DNA of 64,000 nt from Theristus sp. LFF4_11 (taxonomy: Eukaryota; Nematoda; Chromadorea; Monhysterida; Xyalidae). A model generated the notes under the pieces. The model searched no databases. It was not told the DNA's origin and saw only the letters and a list, made by a program, of their open reading frames with translations. The stretch's first letter is position 1. Every line of letters starts with the position of its first letter. Shown here one piece after another: positions 32,623-43,600 of this stretch. A program made the position numbers and the translations under genes. Where the stretch lies: contig JASANC010002545.1 in NCBI GenBank assembly GCA_030248135.1, forward strand, positions 175,077-239,076, in the 5' to 3' direction.

Positions 32623-33375
32623 GGTGCCATTTAGTATGTAGGTATATACGAGTTGCTGTCACGTTTTCAGAATGGAAACATTGCAATTTTGAATCATACG
32701 TCAGAATTTCAGTTTCGATCATGATGCACCAGAGATTCTTAGAGAAACGAAAAAAGGAAAAGCAATCGCCACTTATCGTGATTTGTGAACACTGAATTTA
32801 GTTGAATGCCAAGTTGAATGAAGGAAGCAAAAATGGAAAAACTTGGTCAACCAGTGAAAACGATAAATAAAAAAGTCTTTTACAATTTACACATTTAAAA
32901 AATAAGTGGTGGTGAGTGGTGATATATTTCGCATTTTCATGACCACAGCCACAAACTGAAGGCTCAATATGCAGAATATTTTCATTGCAGTTTGTACTTT
33001 GTACAAAACTTGAAACAACACCGTGTGGACCACCACATTTTTTTGGGCAGCGCATAACACCCAATTGCTTGGTCTGTAATCTCTCTGCACCGCTTTAGTA
33101 CAGTTGTGTCCTTGCGCTCGAAAACTGAACAGAAAACTGTATTTGCAACCACACCGAAGTATTTTTCCACAGCATCCTTTTTATCGATTGACCGGGTATC
33201 TTCTCTTCTATACAGGTTGCAGTAGTCGTAGAAAAAAACCGTCTTGCGTCTTGACAGTAACCACAATAATTTCACAGAATTTTTTACTTATACAGAATCG
33301 CTAACCGCACCGGAAAGAAGAAGAACCCTTTTTAGTTGAGTCGACATAAAATTTCGAATGTATCAAAGTTTGAGA
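32623..33375. other. spacer between the two UGT genes
   Basis: About 750 bp between the UGT1 start and the UGT2 stop. No ORF or repeat is recognised; it must hold the UGT1 promoter and the UGT2 polyadenylation site. Confidence 0.5.
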
Positions 33376-36300
33376 TCACAAAACGACTGTTGCCAACTTG
33401 AGACACGCGACAGTTATAAACAGCTGTTCGACATGAAATCGCTGATGAAACGGCACAATTGCGCCCCTCGGTCTCAGCCATCGTTTTCTAATGTCCAGCG
33501 ATTTTAGGTCTCCCCATCGGAGCAACTTTGCCACTTTGAATGCGGCCACATCCAGTGGCGATGAAATCGCATCGTTCCACATGTCACGCACTTTGCGGGC
33601 TCGAGTCGAGTAGCCCGGGTTTTCGAGCACCTGAGATTTGAACTGATATATTGACGTTTGAGGGACCATATTAACAAAACGTTTTTTTCCATTCAAACTA
33701 CAATGTTTTGTGTGCACAAATACGTATCAATGCTCGCATTCGGTCTCCTGTGTTCGTGTTCCCCGCGGTGTCTTGTTCCGGAACTAAAAGACGCTAAACA
33801 GGCCGTGGCCGACGGCTGTTCCGCTAGTTCCCTAAATTACGTATTATATCATTTCAAAGCAATTCAAAATGGAGGCTGCGCGAAACACGGAGTATTCTAA
33901 AAAAAACTGGTGCTGCAGTGCAAATAACACCCAAAAAAAACAAAACTCGAGAAAAAACAAACTATTTCAGCGTACTGTGAATTTATTCAAACGTGTCCGG
34001 ACCAAAATGACGTCATTTTCTTTAAAAACGCCCGTTTGTCAAAGTACAGGCACTAAAATGTCAGTTTGATGTGACTGATTCGACATTCATCATCTGTTTG
34101 CTGGAAGAAACCGCGTAAACTTCAAGTCTGGTTTGCTGTGAACGGCAAGCGCATGTTTGACGGCACATGACGTCATTTCAGTGGGACACGTTTAAAAAAA
34201 TAGGTCATACCTTCAGCACGACTTTGCGAACGCTCTCTGGCGTCACTGTGAACTTGTTGATGTATTCGGCGATGCCGGCAGCACGTGCCATCCACGAGTT
34301 CAATGTCTGTTCCGCAAACAGTGGCATGTAGACACCGGGCGTACCGGCGCACACCGCTTCTTTCAGGCTGAAAAGCAACCGGAGAGCTTGTGGTGATCAG
34401 CTTATTGCTGATTGCGCCGCGTTTGATTCGAATAAGAAGTGTGGACAGTTCGAAAATGCTATTTTTTGCAAATTGTAGACGCAAGTAACAAAAGTTCGCG
34501 TGATTCCAGGTAATTATTTGAAAATCCAATTTCACTCCTCATTCTATTCAAATGATATTCTACGAGACATGCGCAAACAAAATTTCCAGACCTCTTCATG
34601 CCTCCATGTCCAACGAACAGCTTTGTTCGCTCATGCTGTAACAAGTCACTCTGCGGTAGCCACTGGAGCAGTTTGGAATTCCCAGGGACATTCAGAAGTG
34701 TCTTGTTCCCGCGGAATCCCCAGACGAATCGATATTGCGGCAGGGAGCGCATCATTTCAACGAATGCATGAATGGTGCTATTTGGGGCTTTGTCCCAATT
34801 CGCGATCGACCCAAATGCGATCAGAATCGTACCCTTGGATTTCGGGTCGTTTATGAACGATGCCAAGTCGGGTGCCAGAGGTTGCGGTGTGTAGCTCTGC
34901 AAAATCTGTTATGAAACCCTGTAGAAGAGGGTAAAACGTGCAACAAAATGGGTAAAAATGTCGGGGAAAATTGGGCAAGTCTGTGAGGGTAAAAATGGGT
35001 TAAAATGTCAAAGAAAATAGGGTAAACACGTTGTCAGTGAAAATGGGTACAAACACGTTGGCAAATTTGGTAAAACATCGAAGCAAATTGGTTAAAAACA
35101 AACTTTCGGAGAAAATAGGTAGTAGAAACGTTGGGACAAATTTAGTAAAATGTCGGGGCAAATTGGCTAAAAACGTTCGAGTAAAATAGGTAAACACGTT
35201 GGTGTAAAATTAATAAATAGTCAGAAAAAATGGGTAAAAACGGGATTTTGGTTTGAAATTGTGACTTTTGTGTTTATCTTTTTCAGTGACCTGCATGATA
35301 CCTACAAAATAAATTGCGGTTTTTTTCAAATCACACAACCAGTCAGCCAATTCTGCAGTTTTTTAGCTCACAAAACGCTTGCTTCTCAATCAAGACATTT
35401 TCAGAAGCTCAAGCCTCAACTGTCACTCTTTACCGAACAAAACGAAGCGTACAGCTGAACTTCGTTTGAAATCGGCACCGGAAAACTAATGACGGGTGGC
35501 ACGTCATAGAGGCTGAATATCGTCTGCTCATAGTGTTGTCTCCAGCTTTGAAATGGAAGCGACATTACTTTTCTTGAACGACAGAACGTGGCTGGTCGCT
35601 TGGCTACTAAATTGGCTACTTCACATGAGTGGTGAGTGGGGAACGAGTTTTCGTAGCAACAGCCAAATTTTGAAGCAGCGTTTTTTTCGCTGCTGTGTGT
35701 GTTCTACGCAAAGAACTGAGGCTCGGAAACAACCCAGAAATATCTTCAGTCCTTTCTGCGGGCTTCCTTCCTTCCATTTCTTATTAGCCCAACCTGAAAT
35801 CATTGCGTTTCAATCGCAACAGTTTCACCGTTTGTTGCAACACTGGCTCAGTCAGCCAATGCCACATGAACGCGAATTCGGCATATCGGATCGCAGCATC
35901 CAGTCGGTGAGTGAACCTAAAATTTCAAGACGAAAAAAACCACCTGGCAATGAAAAAGAACGCCAACTTTGTGCATTTTCAAAAAATAAATAATGATGGG
36001 GACGTGTTTCCACACAACCAACACTAAAAAACGCGCAACTTGCATACGGAAATTTTTCTGAAGCACTAAATTAGACCAAAAACGGACCAAAAGTGAATTT
36101 GCCCATTATTGTCCCAAAAAAACCGTCGACAAACCGGTGCGCCAGAAAGCGTCCGTCCGCTAGCGCCAGGAACGTCGGCGGCGTCGTCGCGACCGCCCGT
36201 TCGAGTCCGTAGCCAGCGGCGTACGGCTCCACAATCACGGACGTGTGCGCCTGGACGAACGCGCCCCGGTTGCGCGCCAGCGCCGTGCCGGCCGCCGTGA

Positions 36301-37420
36301 AGAGTGAGTCGACAAAGACCAGGTCCCAGGTGGCAGCGTCGAGTCGTTTCAGATTGTCGCGCCACTTCGCCGAGACGCTGTATGATCGCTCGGACTGACG
36401 GGACGCGATCCTTTGTGCGGTTTTTTCAGGTTTTTTCTCTCTTCGATTGGTGTTGATAATGAATTGAATGAATAATGAATAATTGACATGTTCGATAAGC
36501 AAAAGATAATACAATTATCCCGTCACACATTTTTGTTACTTGCGTCACACCATTTCGCTTGCTATGTACCTCCAAGGCGTCACTTCGAATAGCGCGCGCG
36601 TTTCGTGTTTCCACAGAATTCTGTCTATATTCGCCATCTGCGCCTGATCCTGCTCATCCTCGTACTCAACGCCAATGTTTGGCACTCGCTCGCTCACTTG
36701 AACCAGCGGCGCGAACGAGTCAAAGTAGAACGAAACGTTGTGACCCTGCTCGACCAACCTGCGACGCACAGACACGCTCAGTCAACAATGTCGAAATCCA
36801 TTCCAAGCTGAACCCGAATGCCACGCCAAAATCTCCGTATGGTGCTTGCGCTGCTCCATTTGGTTTTTTTTGAATGGATTTTGACATGAACGAGTATTTT
36901 GGAATGGATTCTGGACTAGACTGTTTATTTTGCAATTTGGGCTTGTTTGCCGTGATTATTGGATGTCTCATGTTGCTCGTAACAACCACCGCTCAGCAAT
37001 GAAATATAAAAACAAGATTCATGGAAATCGCTCAGTAAAGTAACTCTAATGCGTTCTCAGTAATTTCAGTTCTCCCAGTTCTGAATGATTCTCCGGTGTG
37101 GAGAAAATTATTGCTTTAACAACCACTTTTATCCCCACCGAGATGAGTATCATTGCACATGAATTCAGTTTGTGTTTCACCATATGAATTGCGGAAGAAA
37201 GCATTGACCAGCTTATTCGTATGTTTTTGAGCGTTATATTTTCAGAAAAAAAATTTACACCTTACCGTTCGGCCAATGGCAGCAAACTCAGCGCGTGACT
37301 TTTGAACACGGGCACTGTGGCGAACAGAAATTTGCCAGATTTCTCAGCGTAAATGACAACAACAACGTTGTTTAACAACGATAAAACCAAAAAACAAAAC
37401 CAAAACGCGCGCTCGTTCAT
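33376..37420 (-). CDS. UDP-glycosyltransferase, gene 2
   Basis: Eight exons on the minus strand: 37266-37420, 36570-36758, 36135-36410, 35794-35916, 35434-35545, 34592-34896, 34211-34367, 33376-33630; 1572 nt, 523 aa. I chose the ATG at 37420 because MNERAFWFCFLVLSLLN is a good signal peptide; an in-frame ATG at 37483 would add 21 residues. Motifs: KSHALSLLPLAER, TILIAFGS, WLPQSDLL, GHGGMKSLKEAVCAGTP, PLFAEQ. Two exons separate in gene 1 are fused here (34211-34367), and the boundary of exons 3 and 4 is shifted. The exon 3 acceptor (GCACAAAG|G) lacks a pyrimidine tract and is the weakest junction. Tandem paralogue of gene 1. Confidence 0.9.
33981..34201. mobile_element. M6 inverted-repeat element, copy b
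   Basis: ATTCAAACGTGTCCGGAC at the left and the inverse CCCACTGAAATGACGTCAT partner at the right, opposite in orientation to 17399-17617. It lies in the last intron of UGT2 and its right end is about 2 nt from the splice donor (exon end 34211, donor GTATGACC). Confidence 0.75.
34925..35245. repeat. degenerate minisatellite in UGT2 intron
   Basis: Irregular repeats of GGTAAAA..GTTGG..AAATTGGG type, about 30-40 bp, between exons 35434-35545 and 34592-34896. Non-coding. Confidence 0.55.
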
Positions 37421-38102
37421 AACGGTTTTTTGAAAACCTTTGCAAACTTTTGTGATGACTTTTGAACGATTTTTATGTACCATCAGTCAGTCCTTGCAGA
37501 GTGGCAAAAAATGATGATGTTGATGCGCACAAAACAACACATCCAGTATTATAGCAAGAAAAAAGGAGCGCGATAAAAAAAAGAGCTAGACACAGTTTTC
37601 AGCGAGAGTAAACAGTAGATACACAGTTTCTCATTCAGTTAAAGTTGATAATGTCACTATGTTCGTCCGCGATTGCCGACGTTTCTCTACCAGCCGATGG
37701 CATTGGTGTCACTTGTTGGTACCACGTGTTTAACTGGTTACTTTTCAGTAAATCTGCGTGAAAAAACCAATTTCAATGGTAAATATGGTACATGCACAAA
37801 AAATAAATATGGATATACAGGCTTCAATAACCAAAGTCTCTTGTACAAAACTAACAAAGCAAACACAATCAACTCAATCAGTAACCATTAGCCACCGACA
37901 AAGTTGGTCAGTGGCCGTGGTCCCACCACCCCCCTCCCCCACAGTTTTTGATCTTCGGGGGCACTGACCAAGATGCTGCCCAAAGTTTCTTCAAATATCC
38001 TTACCCCTCAAGGTTGTTTTTGATTTTGTGAAACTTTTCGTCACTTGCTGGCTGGACGGCTTGCTTGACCTCGGTTGGCTTGCTGAAAAAAGCAGTGTTT
38101 TA
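37421..38102. other. spacer between UGT2 and the mucin-like ORF
   Basis: Presumed UGT2 promoter on one side and 3' region of the mucin-like gene on the other. A C-rich CCACCCCCCTCCCCC run lies near 37926. No gene recognised. Confidence 0.5.
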
Positions 38103-39440
38103 TCAATGTGTATTCAATTTTTCTATACTGTTTAAAACTGAGTTGAAAATAAACTGACTTTTTTCCGTCGCACTCGTGCTTTTTGGTTGTTCTGAACTTT
38201 CTGTTTCATTTGTTGCTGCAATGGTCGGAATGATTGGCTTCGTTGTCGACGTCGTCGTCGCATTAGTCGCTGATAACGTGCGCGCGATTAGCGCTGTCGG
38301 AACAGTTTCTTTTAACTTAGCAACCGTTGTTGTTTCATGTTTTGGTTTTCGTGAAACGCCAATAGTTGAGTTTGCTGTCGTTGTCATGTTTGTGTTTTTC
38401 GTTTCAACATCCGTTGGTCTTCTGGTACTCGTTGCTTTATCAGTTTTTGTCTCTGTCGTCGATTGCTCTGGCCAGACTTGCCTTGCGATTGTGGTCGTCT
38501 GGGGTGCGGTTTGATTTCGGTTCATTGTGTTTGTTGTTGTTGTTTCCGCTGGCTTCGTTGCTTCATTAGTTTTTGTGGTTATAGTCGTTTCGTTTCTGAT
38601 TCTTGTTGTAGTCTCCGTCGTCGATTGCTCTGGCAAGACTTGCCTTGCGATTGTGGTCGTCTGGGGTGCGGTTTGATTTCGGTTCATTGTGTTTGTTGTT
38701 GTTGTTTCCACTGGCTTCGTTGCTTTATCAGTTTTTGTGGTTATAGTTGTTTCGTTTCTGATTCTTGTTGTAGTCTCTGTCGTGGATTGCTCTGGCCAGA
38801 CTTGCCTTGCGATTGTGGTCGTCTGGGGTGCGGTTTGATTTCGGTTCATTGTGTTTGTTGTTGTTGTTTCCGCTGGCTTCGTTGCTTCATCAGTTTTTGT
38901 GGTTATAGTCGTTTCGTTTCTGATTCTTGTTGTAGTCTCTGTCGTGGATTGCTCTGGCCAGACTTGCCTTGCGATTGTGGTCGTCTGGGGTGCGGTTTGA
39001 TTTCGGTTCATTGTGTTTGTTGTTGTTGTTTCCGCTGGCTTCGTTGCTTTATCAGTTTTTGTGGTTATAGTCGTTTCGTTTCTGATTCTTGTTGTAGTCT
39101 CCGTCGTCGATTGCTCTGGCCAGACTTGCCTTGCGATTGTGGTCGTCTGGGGTGCGGTTTGATTTCGGTTCATTGTTTTTGTTGTTGTTGTCTGCGCTGG
39201 TTTCGTTGCCGTCGTTTCGTTTTTCGTGTGATTCGGTCTTTCCGTGACGTAGCACGGGTTCCACCCGACGATCCTGTGGCATCGCTCGTAATCCAACAGC
39301 TGCGTCAGGCATCGACTGAAAATGCGGCACGCGCACGCCTGTCGATCGTTCAGCTCTCCATCACCAGCGTGGTTTTCTTGTTGCTGTAATTTTGGCTTTG
39401 ACTGGAACTTTTTCGTTTCGCGCATTTCAATAAAGAATCG
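38103..39440 (-). CDS. Thr-rich mucin-like repeat protein (5' end uncertain)
   Basis: Open frame of 440 codons from the ATG at 39425 to the stop at 38103. Residues about 30-70 hold five Cys (CACRIFSRC..YERCHRIVGWNPC). The rest is Thr-rich with five tandem copies of a 54-residue unit (162 bp, phase points at 38461, 38623, 38785, 38947 and 39109) containing NRNQTAPQTTTIARQVWPEQ and N-glycosylation sequons NQT and NET. Such composition fits a heavily O-glycosylated secreted or surface protein. No signal peptide follows the ATG. A possible acceptor CTTCTCAG just before 39440 suggests an upstream exon. Family unknown. Confidence 0.6.
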   Translation of the reverse strand, partial: RFFIEMRETKKFQSKPKLQQQENHAGDGELNDRQACACRIFSRCLTQLLDYERCHRIVGWNPCYVTERPNHTKNETTATKPAQTTTTKTMNRNQTAPQTTTIARQVWPEQSTTETTTRIRNETTITTKTDKATKPAETTTTNTMNRNQTAPQTTTIARQVWPEQSTTETTTRIRNETTITTKTDEATKPAETTTTNTMNRNQTAPQTTTIARQVWPEQSTTETTTRIRNETTITTKTDKATKPVETTTTNTMNRNQTAPQTTTIARQVLPEQSTTETTTRIRNETTITTKTNEATKPAETTTTNTMNRNQTAPQTTTIARQVWPEQSTTETKTDKATSTRRPTDVETKNTNMTTTANSTIGVSRKPKHETTTVAKLKETVPTALIARTLSATNATTTSTTKPIIPTIAATNETESSEQPKSTSATEKSQFIFNSVLNSIEKLNTH

Positions 39441-39690
39441 CTGAGAAGTACCTCAACAGTATTGTTCAGCTTTGTGTTGTTGTTGTTTCAAGAACTTTTT
39501 TGTTGATTCACTTTTTTTGACGTGCTGACGTTGTAACTCGTGTTTTTTGCGGAGATGTTGCGCGATATGACACAAACACACAGGCACATTGTCTGTGTGT
39601 GAGTAACGGTGTGATCAGACCAGGAGTCACAAACCCGCTGGCTCGCTATTTGCAAAGCAATAAAAGGCTAAAGGTAACCTATTGTTAGAC

Positions 39691-40148
39691 TTTTCCAGGC
39701 GGTTCCTTTCTAAACTGGGCTGTTTCGAGGCTATTTTTCGATTTTGCCCCGCAGTGCGAACGAACATTCAAAAAAGTTCCAGTAAGCATGTTCCGCACAG
39801 CATTTCCAGGGGAAATCGAAAGTCAGCCCGAAACTGCCATCGCTTGGGTATCGCCCAGGAATAGCGTATGGGTTTATCCGCTTGATTCATTTGCGTAAAA
39901 ACGGACTGATAGTTCGAATGGAAAGTACACCGTTGATGAGCACACACCAGATGACAGTAGTCTCCATGGCCGACGATCGCGCGGCATTCATGTTCGTGGA
40001 CACTATCAGTTCGACATCGCTCAAAAATCTCGCAACGACACCACAAATTGCAGTCGCACGATTTGCCAACAACGACGACAAGTTTATGATTGGCAATTAA
40101 GAAAAGAAGAAGAAGTTCGCCGGTGAAAAAAGCGCTCTTTGCACGCAT
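39691..40148. other. ambiguous coding region, both strands open
   Basis: Minus strand: ATG at 40148 to stop at 39768 gives 126 aa with a hydrophobic start (LLLLFLIANHKLVVVV) and a dozen Cys, as expected for a small secreted Cys-rich protein. It could be the missing first exon of the mucin-like gene downstream. Plus strand: a frame from about 39697 through MFRTAFPGEIESQ to 40132 is open except for one TAA at 39894. I cannot decide between the strands by eye. Confidence 0.3.
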
Positions 40149-40688
40149 TATGATGCGCGGCCAGCCAAGTTTCGAAAAAACATGCAGAAGTACTGTGCTT
40201 TATAGGACGTTGGTTGACGCTGTTCTGGCCAGGCTCCAAATGAATAATAAAAGTCAGTCGTCAGAGATGTCAGTGAAAATTTACCGCCGGTTTTACTTTT
40301 TGGACACACAACAGTTTTCAAACATTTTCAGGTGTACGTACATTGCATGACAGCACGTTAAATGAATCTGCTGTTTTTACGAAGCAACCGGTAACAAGGT
40401 ATTATATTTTACTGTTGTCACTTTTTATGCTCGAAACTAACTCTCCGACCAACGCATTTTTCCGCGATAACAAGAAGTCGTCGAGTTTTAACTTTCTGCG
40501 AGCTCAAAATAAAAATAATTTTGGTTTCGGAACACGAGCATGGAAACATCACACAACGTTTGCCAAAATAACGCTCTGAGCGGTGCAGATTTTGAGAAAA
40601 AAAATCAAAAACACTCAAGCACAATGTAAGTGCAGATGCGTCAAATTGTTCAACAAATCAATTTTAAAGCAACTCAAAACATCAGGTT

Positions 40689-43600
40689 TTACGTTTCACC
40701 GTGCAAATCGACTTCCACCACCGTGCCACCACCAGTGATACAGGGTGCTTCAAAATCGTTCGCGCCTTCACTATTTCCTGTATTATCATCATTGGCTGCT
40801 GGTGACTCCAAAAACCGAACTGTTGTGCTTTTCCGCTCCACCGCAGCGCTGACGACCACTTCAAACGTCGCTTCACGCGTCCACACCGTGGATTTCTCAT
40901 GCGTTTCCTGATTCTCACCCACGTTCTCTGTCATTATTCGCGTCAAGTCACTATAGGACGACGTTGTCACGTGATCGGGCGTGTTCGATTGCGAGAAACT
41001 CGTCGCGAGCATTTTTGTCTCCGTTATAGTTGACACCATTGATTTACTCATGACCAATCGTTCATCGTCGTTATCATTAGTTCGATTGTTGGTTGAATTA
41101 TTGTTATCGTTATTATTGCTGGCTGTTTGGTGGTAACCACCGCGGAAGCTACGGCCACTAGCGGCCCGCACATTGTTGTACCGACGGGCGATGTTGCTGG
41201 CCTGCTGCAGTTGCCAGGCGGCGTTCAGCGGCAGCGCAACGGCCAACTTTCGATGGCTCGTCTCTGATTGGCTGAAACGCAGACGACTGACCTGTAAAAT
41301 CAGGGGACGTGTGTGATGAGATCAGTTTTGATGAGTCAATAATAGTTTTGAAATGCAAACACAATAGTCGCACTGCTTTTCATATTGTTGAAATGAAAAC
41401 GTTTTTCAATTGAGAACCAGAACTGGCACTTTTAAGACTACCACAAACCAATGGAAAAAAAAACAGCATGAAACATTTCTTGAGATATGTATGTCCGTTT
41501 GTGCACAGATGTGAACCGGGTTGGTGCGTTGTGGTGAAATCGTTTCCTCTTCAATTATCTTCGTCCGCCGGTTTCACAAAGAACAGCGTGGGGAGGGGGG
41601 GGGGGCACAACTAACCCGATACATCGCCGCGTACAGGGTGTGTCGAAATCGGGCGCTACAATAAGCGTACACGAAGAAGTTTGTCGCCGAATTCAGGACA
41701 ACGAGGAAATTGCTGACGTGTACAACGGTCGTCACCCAGCGGCTCGAGTTGAAATAGTGCTCGTCGATTTTTTCCAGAATGTCCAGCGCCGCGCACAGAC
41801 TGCGACAAAGCACGAATTTCGCAATCACCTGAATACATTTTGTTTATAGTTTTCAGTCATTCTTTTGGAATAACCTGTACCACAAACAAGCACATTTGGG
41901 TACATTCGCCATGTAGGGTTGTGCCGGTGTGTTTGCTTGCGCTAAAGGCCCGTTTATACGTGACGTATGCAGACGTCCGTCGACGTACGTCACGTATGAG
42001 CGGTAGTATGCAATAACACGGGACCTAAAGTGACGTGACTGTCGTGCTGTGTCGTATGCGCATACGTCGGGTATAAACGGGCCTGAACATTGTAGTGCAC
42101 GGTGCAATAATGAACAGAAAATCCTCACAAACCATTGTGTGCATTGTGTTCCGGTTCGCTATTTTCGGGACACCTTGTCCGGTGGCGCATGTGCTTGTGC
42201 TTGTTTTTGAGGAACGTTTCAAGGACGAACCATTCTGCTCCCGAACGGACTTCATCGAAATCAACCTTTTCATGCTGGTGTTGGTGCCGTGCTTGTACAG
42301 CGTGTGTTGGGCTGAAGCACAAGAAACAAAACATTGCTAAACGTTTATGGCACAAGAACACGATCGCGCACGCACGCACACAGAAACTCACAATTAGACG
42401 TATACGACCGCGACCGCTGTTTTGCGTTCTCGTTCGGACCTGGCGAACCGCACGGACGATAATAGTCAGCATCCGCCACAGTCAGTCGATGAGTGCCGAT
42501 GTTGTGCGGTCTGTTTTCTCTCGTCTCCGGCGTTGTGCTGTCGCCACGTTTCCACCGCGACTGATGATTGGTCGAGTAGATCGTTGAACAGGACATCGAA
42601 TCGGCGGTGCTGCACGACTTGTAATTGGCGGAGTTCTGCTCGTGCATCAGTGTCATCTCCTGACGTGCGCGTGACGCCACCGCCAACTGGTAGGCGATCC
42701 GTGCCGTGATCACGGACAGAAGCATGAACGGCACCAGCGAGTACGTCAGGAAGCCGCCGACAATGCGATACCAGATCGAGTAGAGGTTGGCGAACGCCCA
42801 TGAGGACACCTCGACGTACGGCCCAACGAGGCTGTACTGACAACTGGTCGAACGTTGGTAGCAGAACTGCACGGACAGTTTGAAGAGCTCGGGCGCCTGC
42901 AATGCAAGGGACGTATCGTTGGTCGTTTTTCTCTGACTCTGAAGTCGTTGAGGAGCCTCTCGAAACGTGCGATGAATGTAACAAGCGATTGTACGTGGAT
43001 TCAAAACGGGCTGAACAACGAAATATACGCTCGCAGAATCCGGGAAGGAGAATCGCGAAACGTAAAATTATAACATACTCCCATGTATATGTATTGTTGA
43101 CAAATAATACTTTTTTGAACATCCTTAAAGCTACCCAAAAAACTACCCATAAAGCCCCCGAAAGCTCCACGCACACAATACACCAGCGCGGCGACGCACA
43201 GCAGCGCCAGCCAGCGGCTGAGGTGACTCTGATCGAGGCGTTTATGCCAGAGCGGGTAGACGATCGCGAAGTAGCGGTCGATCGACAGGAACAACATCAT
43301 CCAGACAGAGCCAATCAGTGACGCGTTCGAAATGTAGTACACGTACGGCAGCACCCGTGTGTAGTGACCGGCGAACGCGGTGGGGCGGCCGAAGTACAGC
43401 GTCGGTAGACTGTACCTGCAGTCGGAAATGGCGGTACGGTTTTCTTTCAATCGGGCTCTTTCGATAAAAAACGGTCCATGCCGTTTTTCGGTCATTACGT
43501 CAACCTTTTTGTGTGCCTTGTTGGAAAGCGCCTACGGCAACGCGTATTGTATACAGCACGCTTTGAAGATTTGGTAGCCAGTCCAGCGAAGACAACTAGA

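Noticed and set aside
38463..39389. 308-aa Cys-rich plus-strand frame
   Set aside because: Antisense shadow of the mucin-like repeats; the Cys come from ACA/GCA codons of the Thr/Ala-rich strand.
41630..41650. Mariner terminus TACAGGGTGTGTCG
   Set aside because: It is coding sequence of the GPCR (after TM7); no matching partner end nearby.
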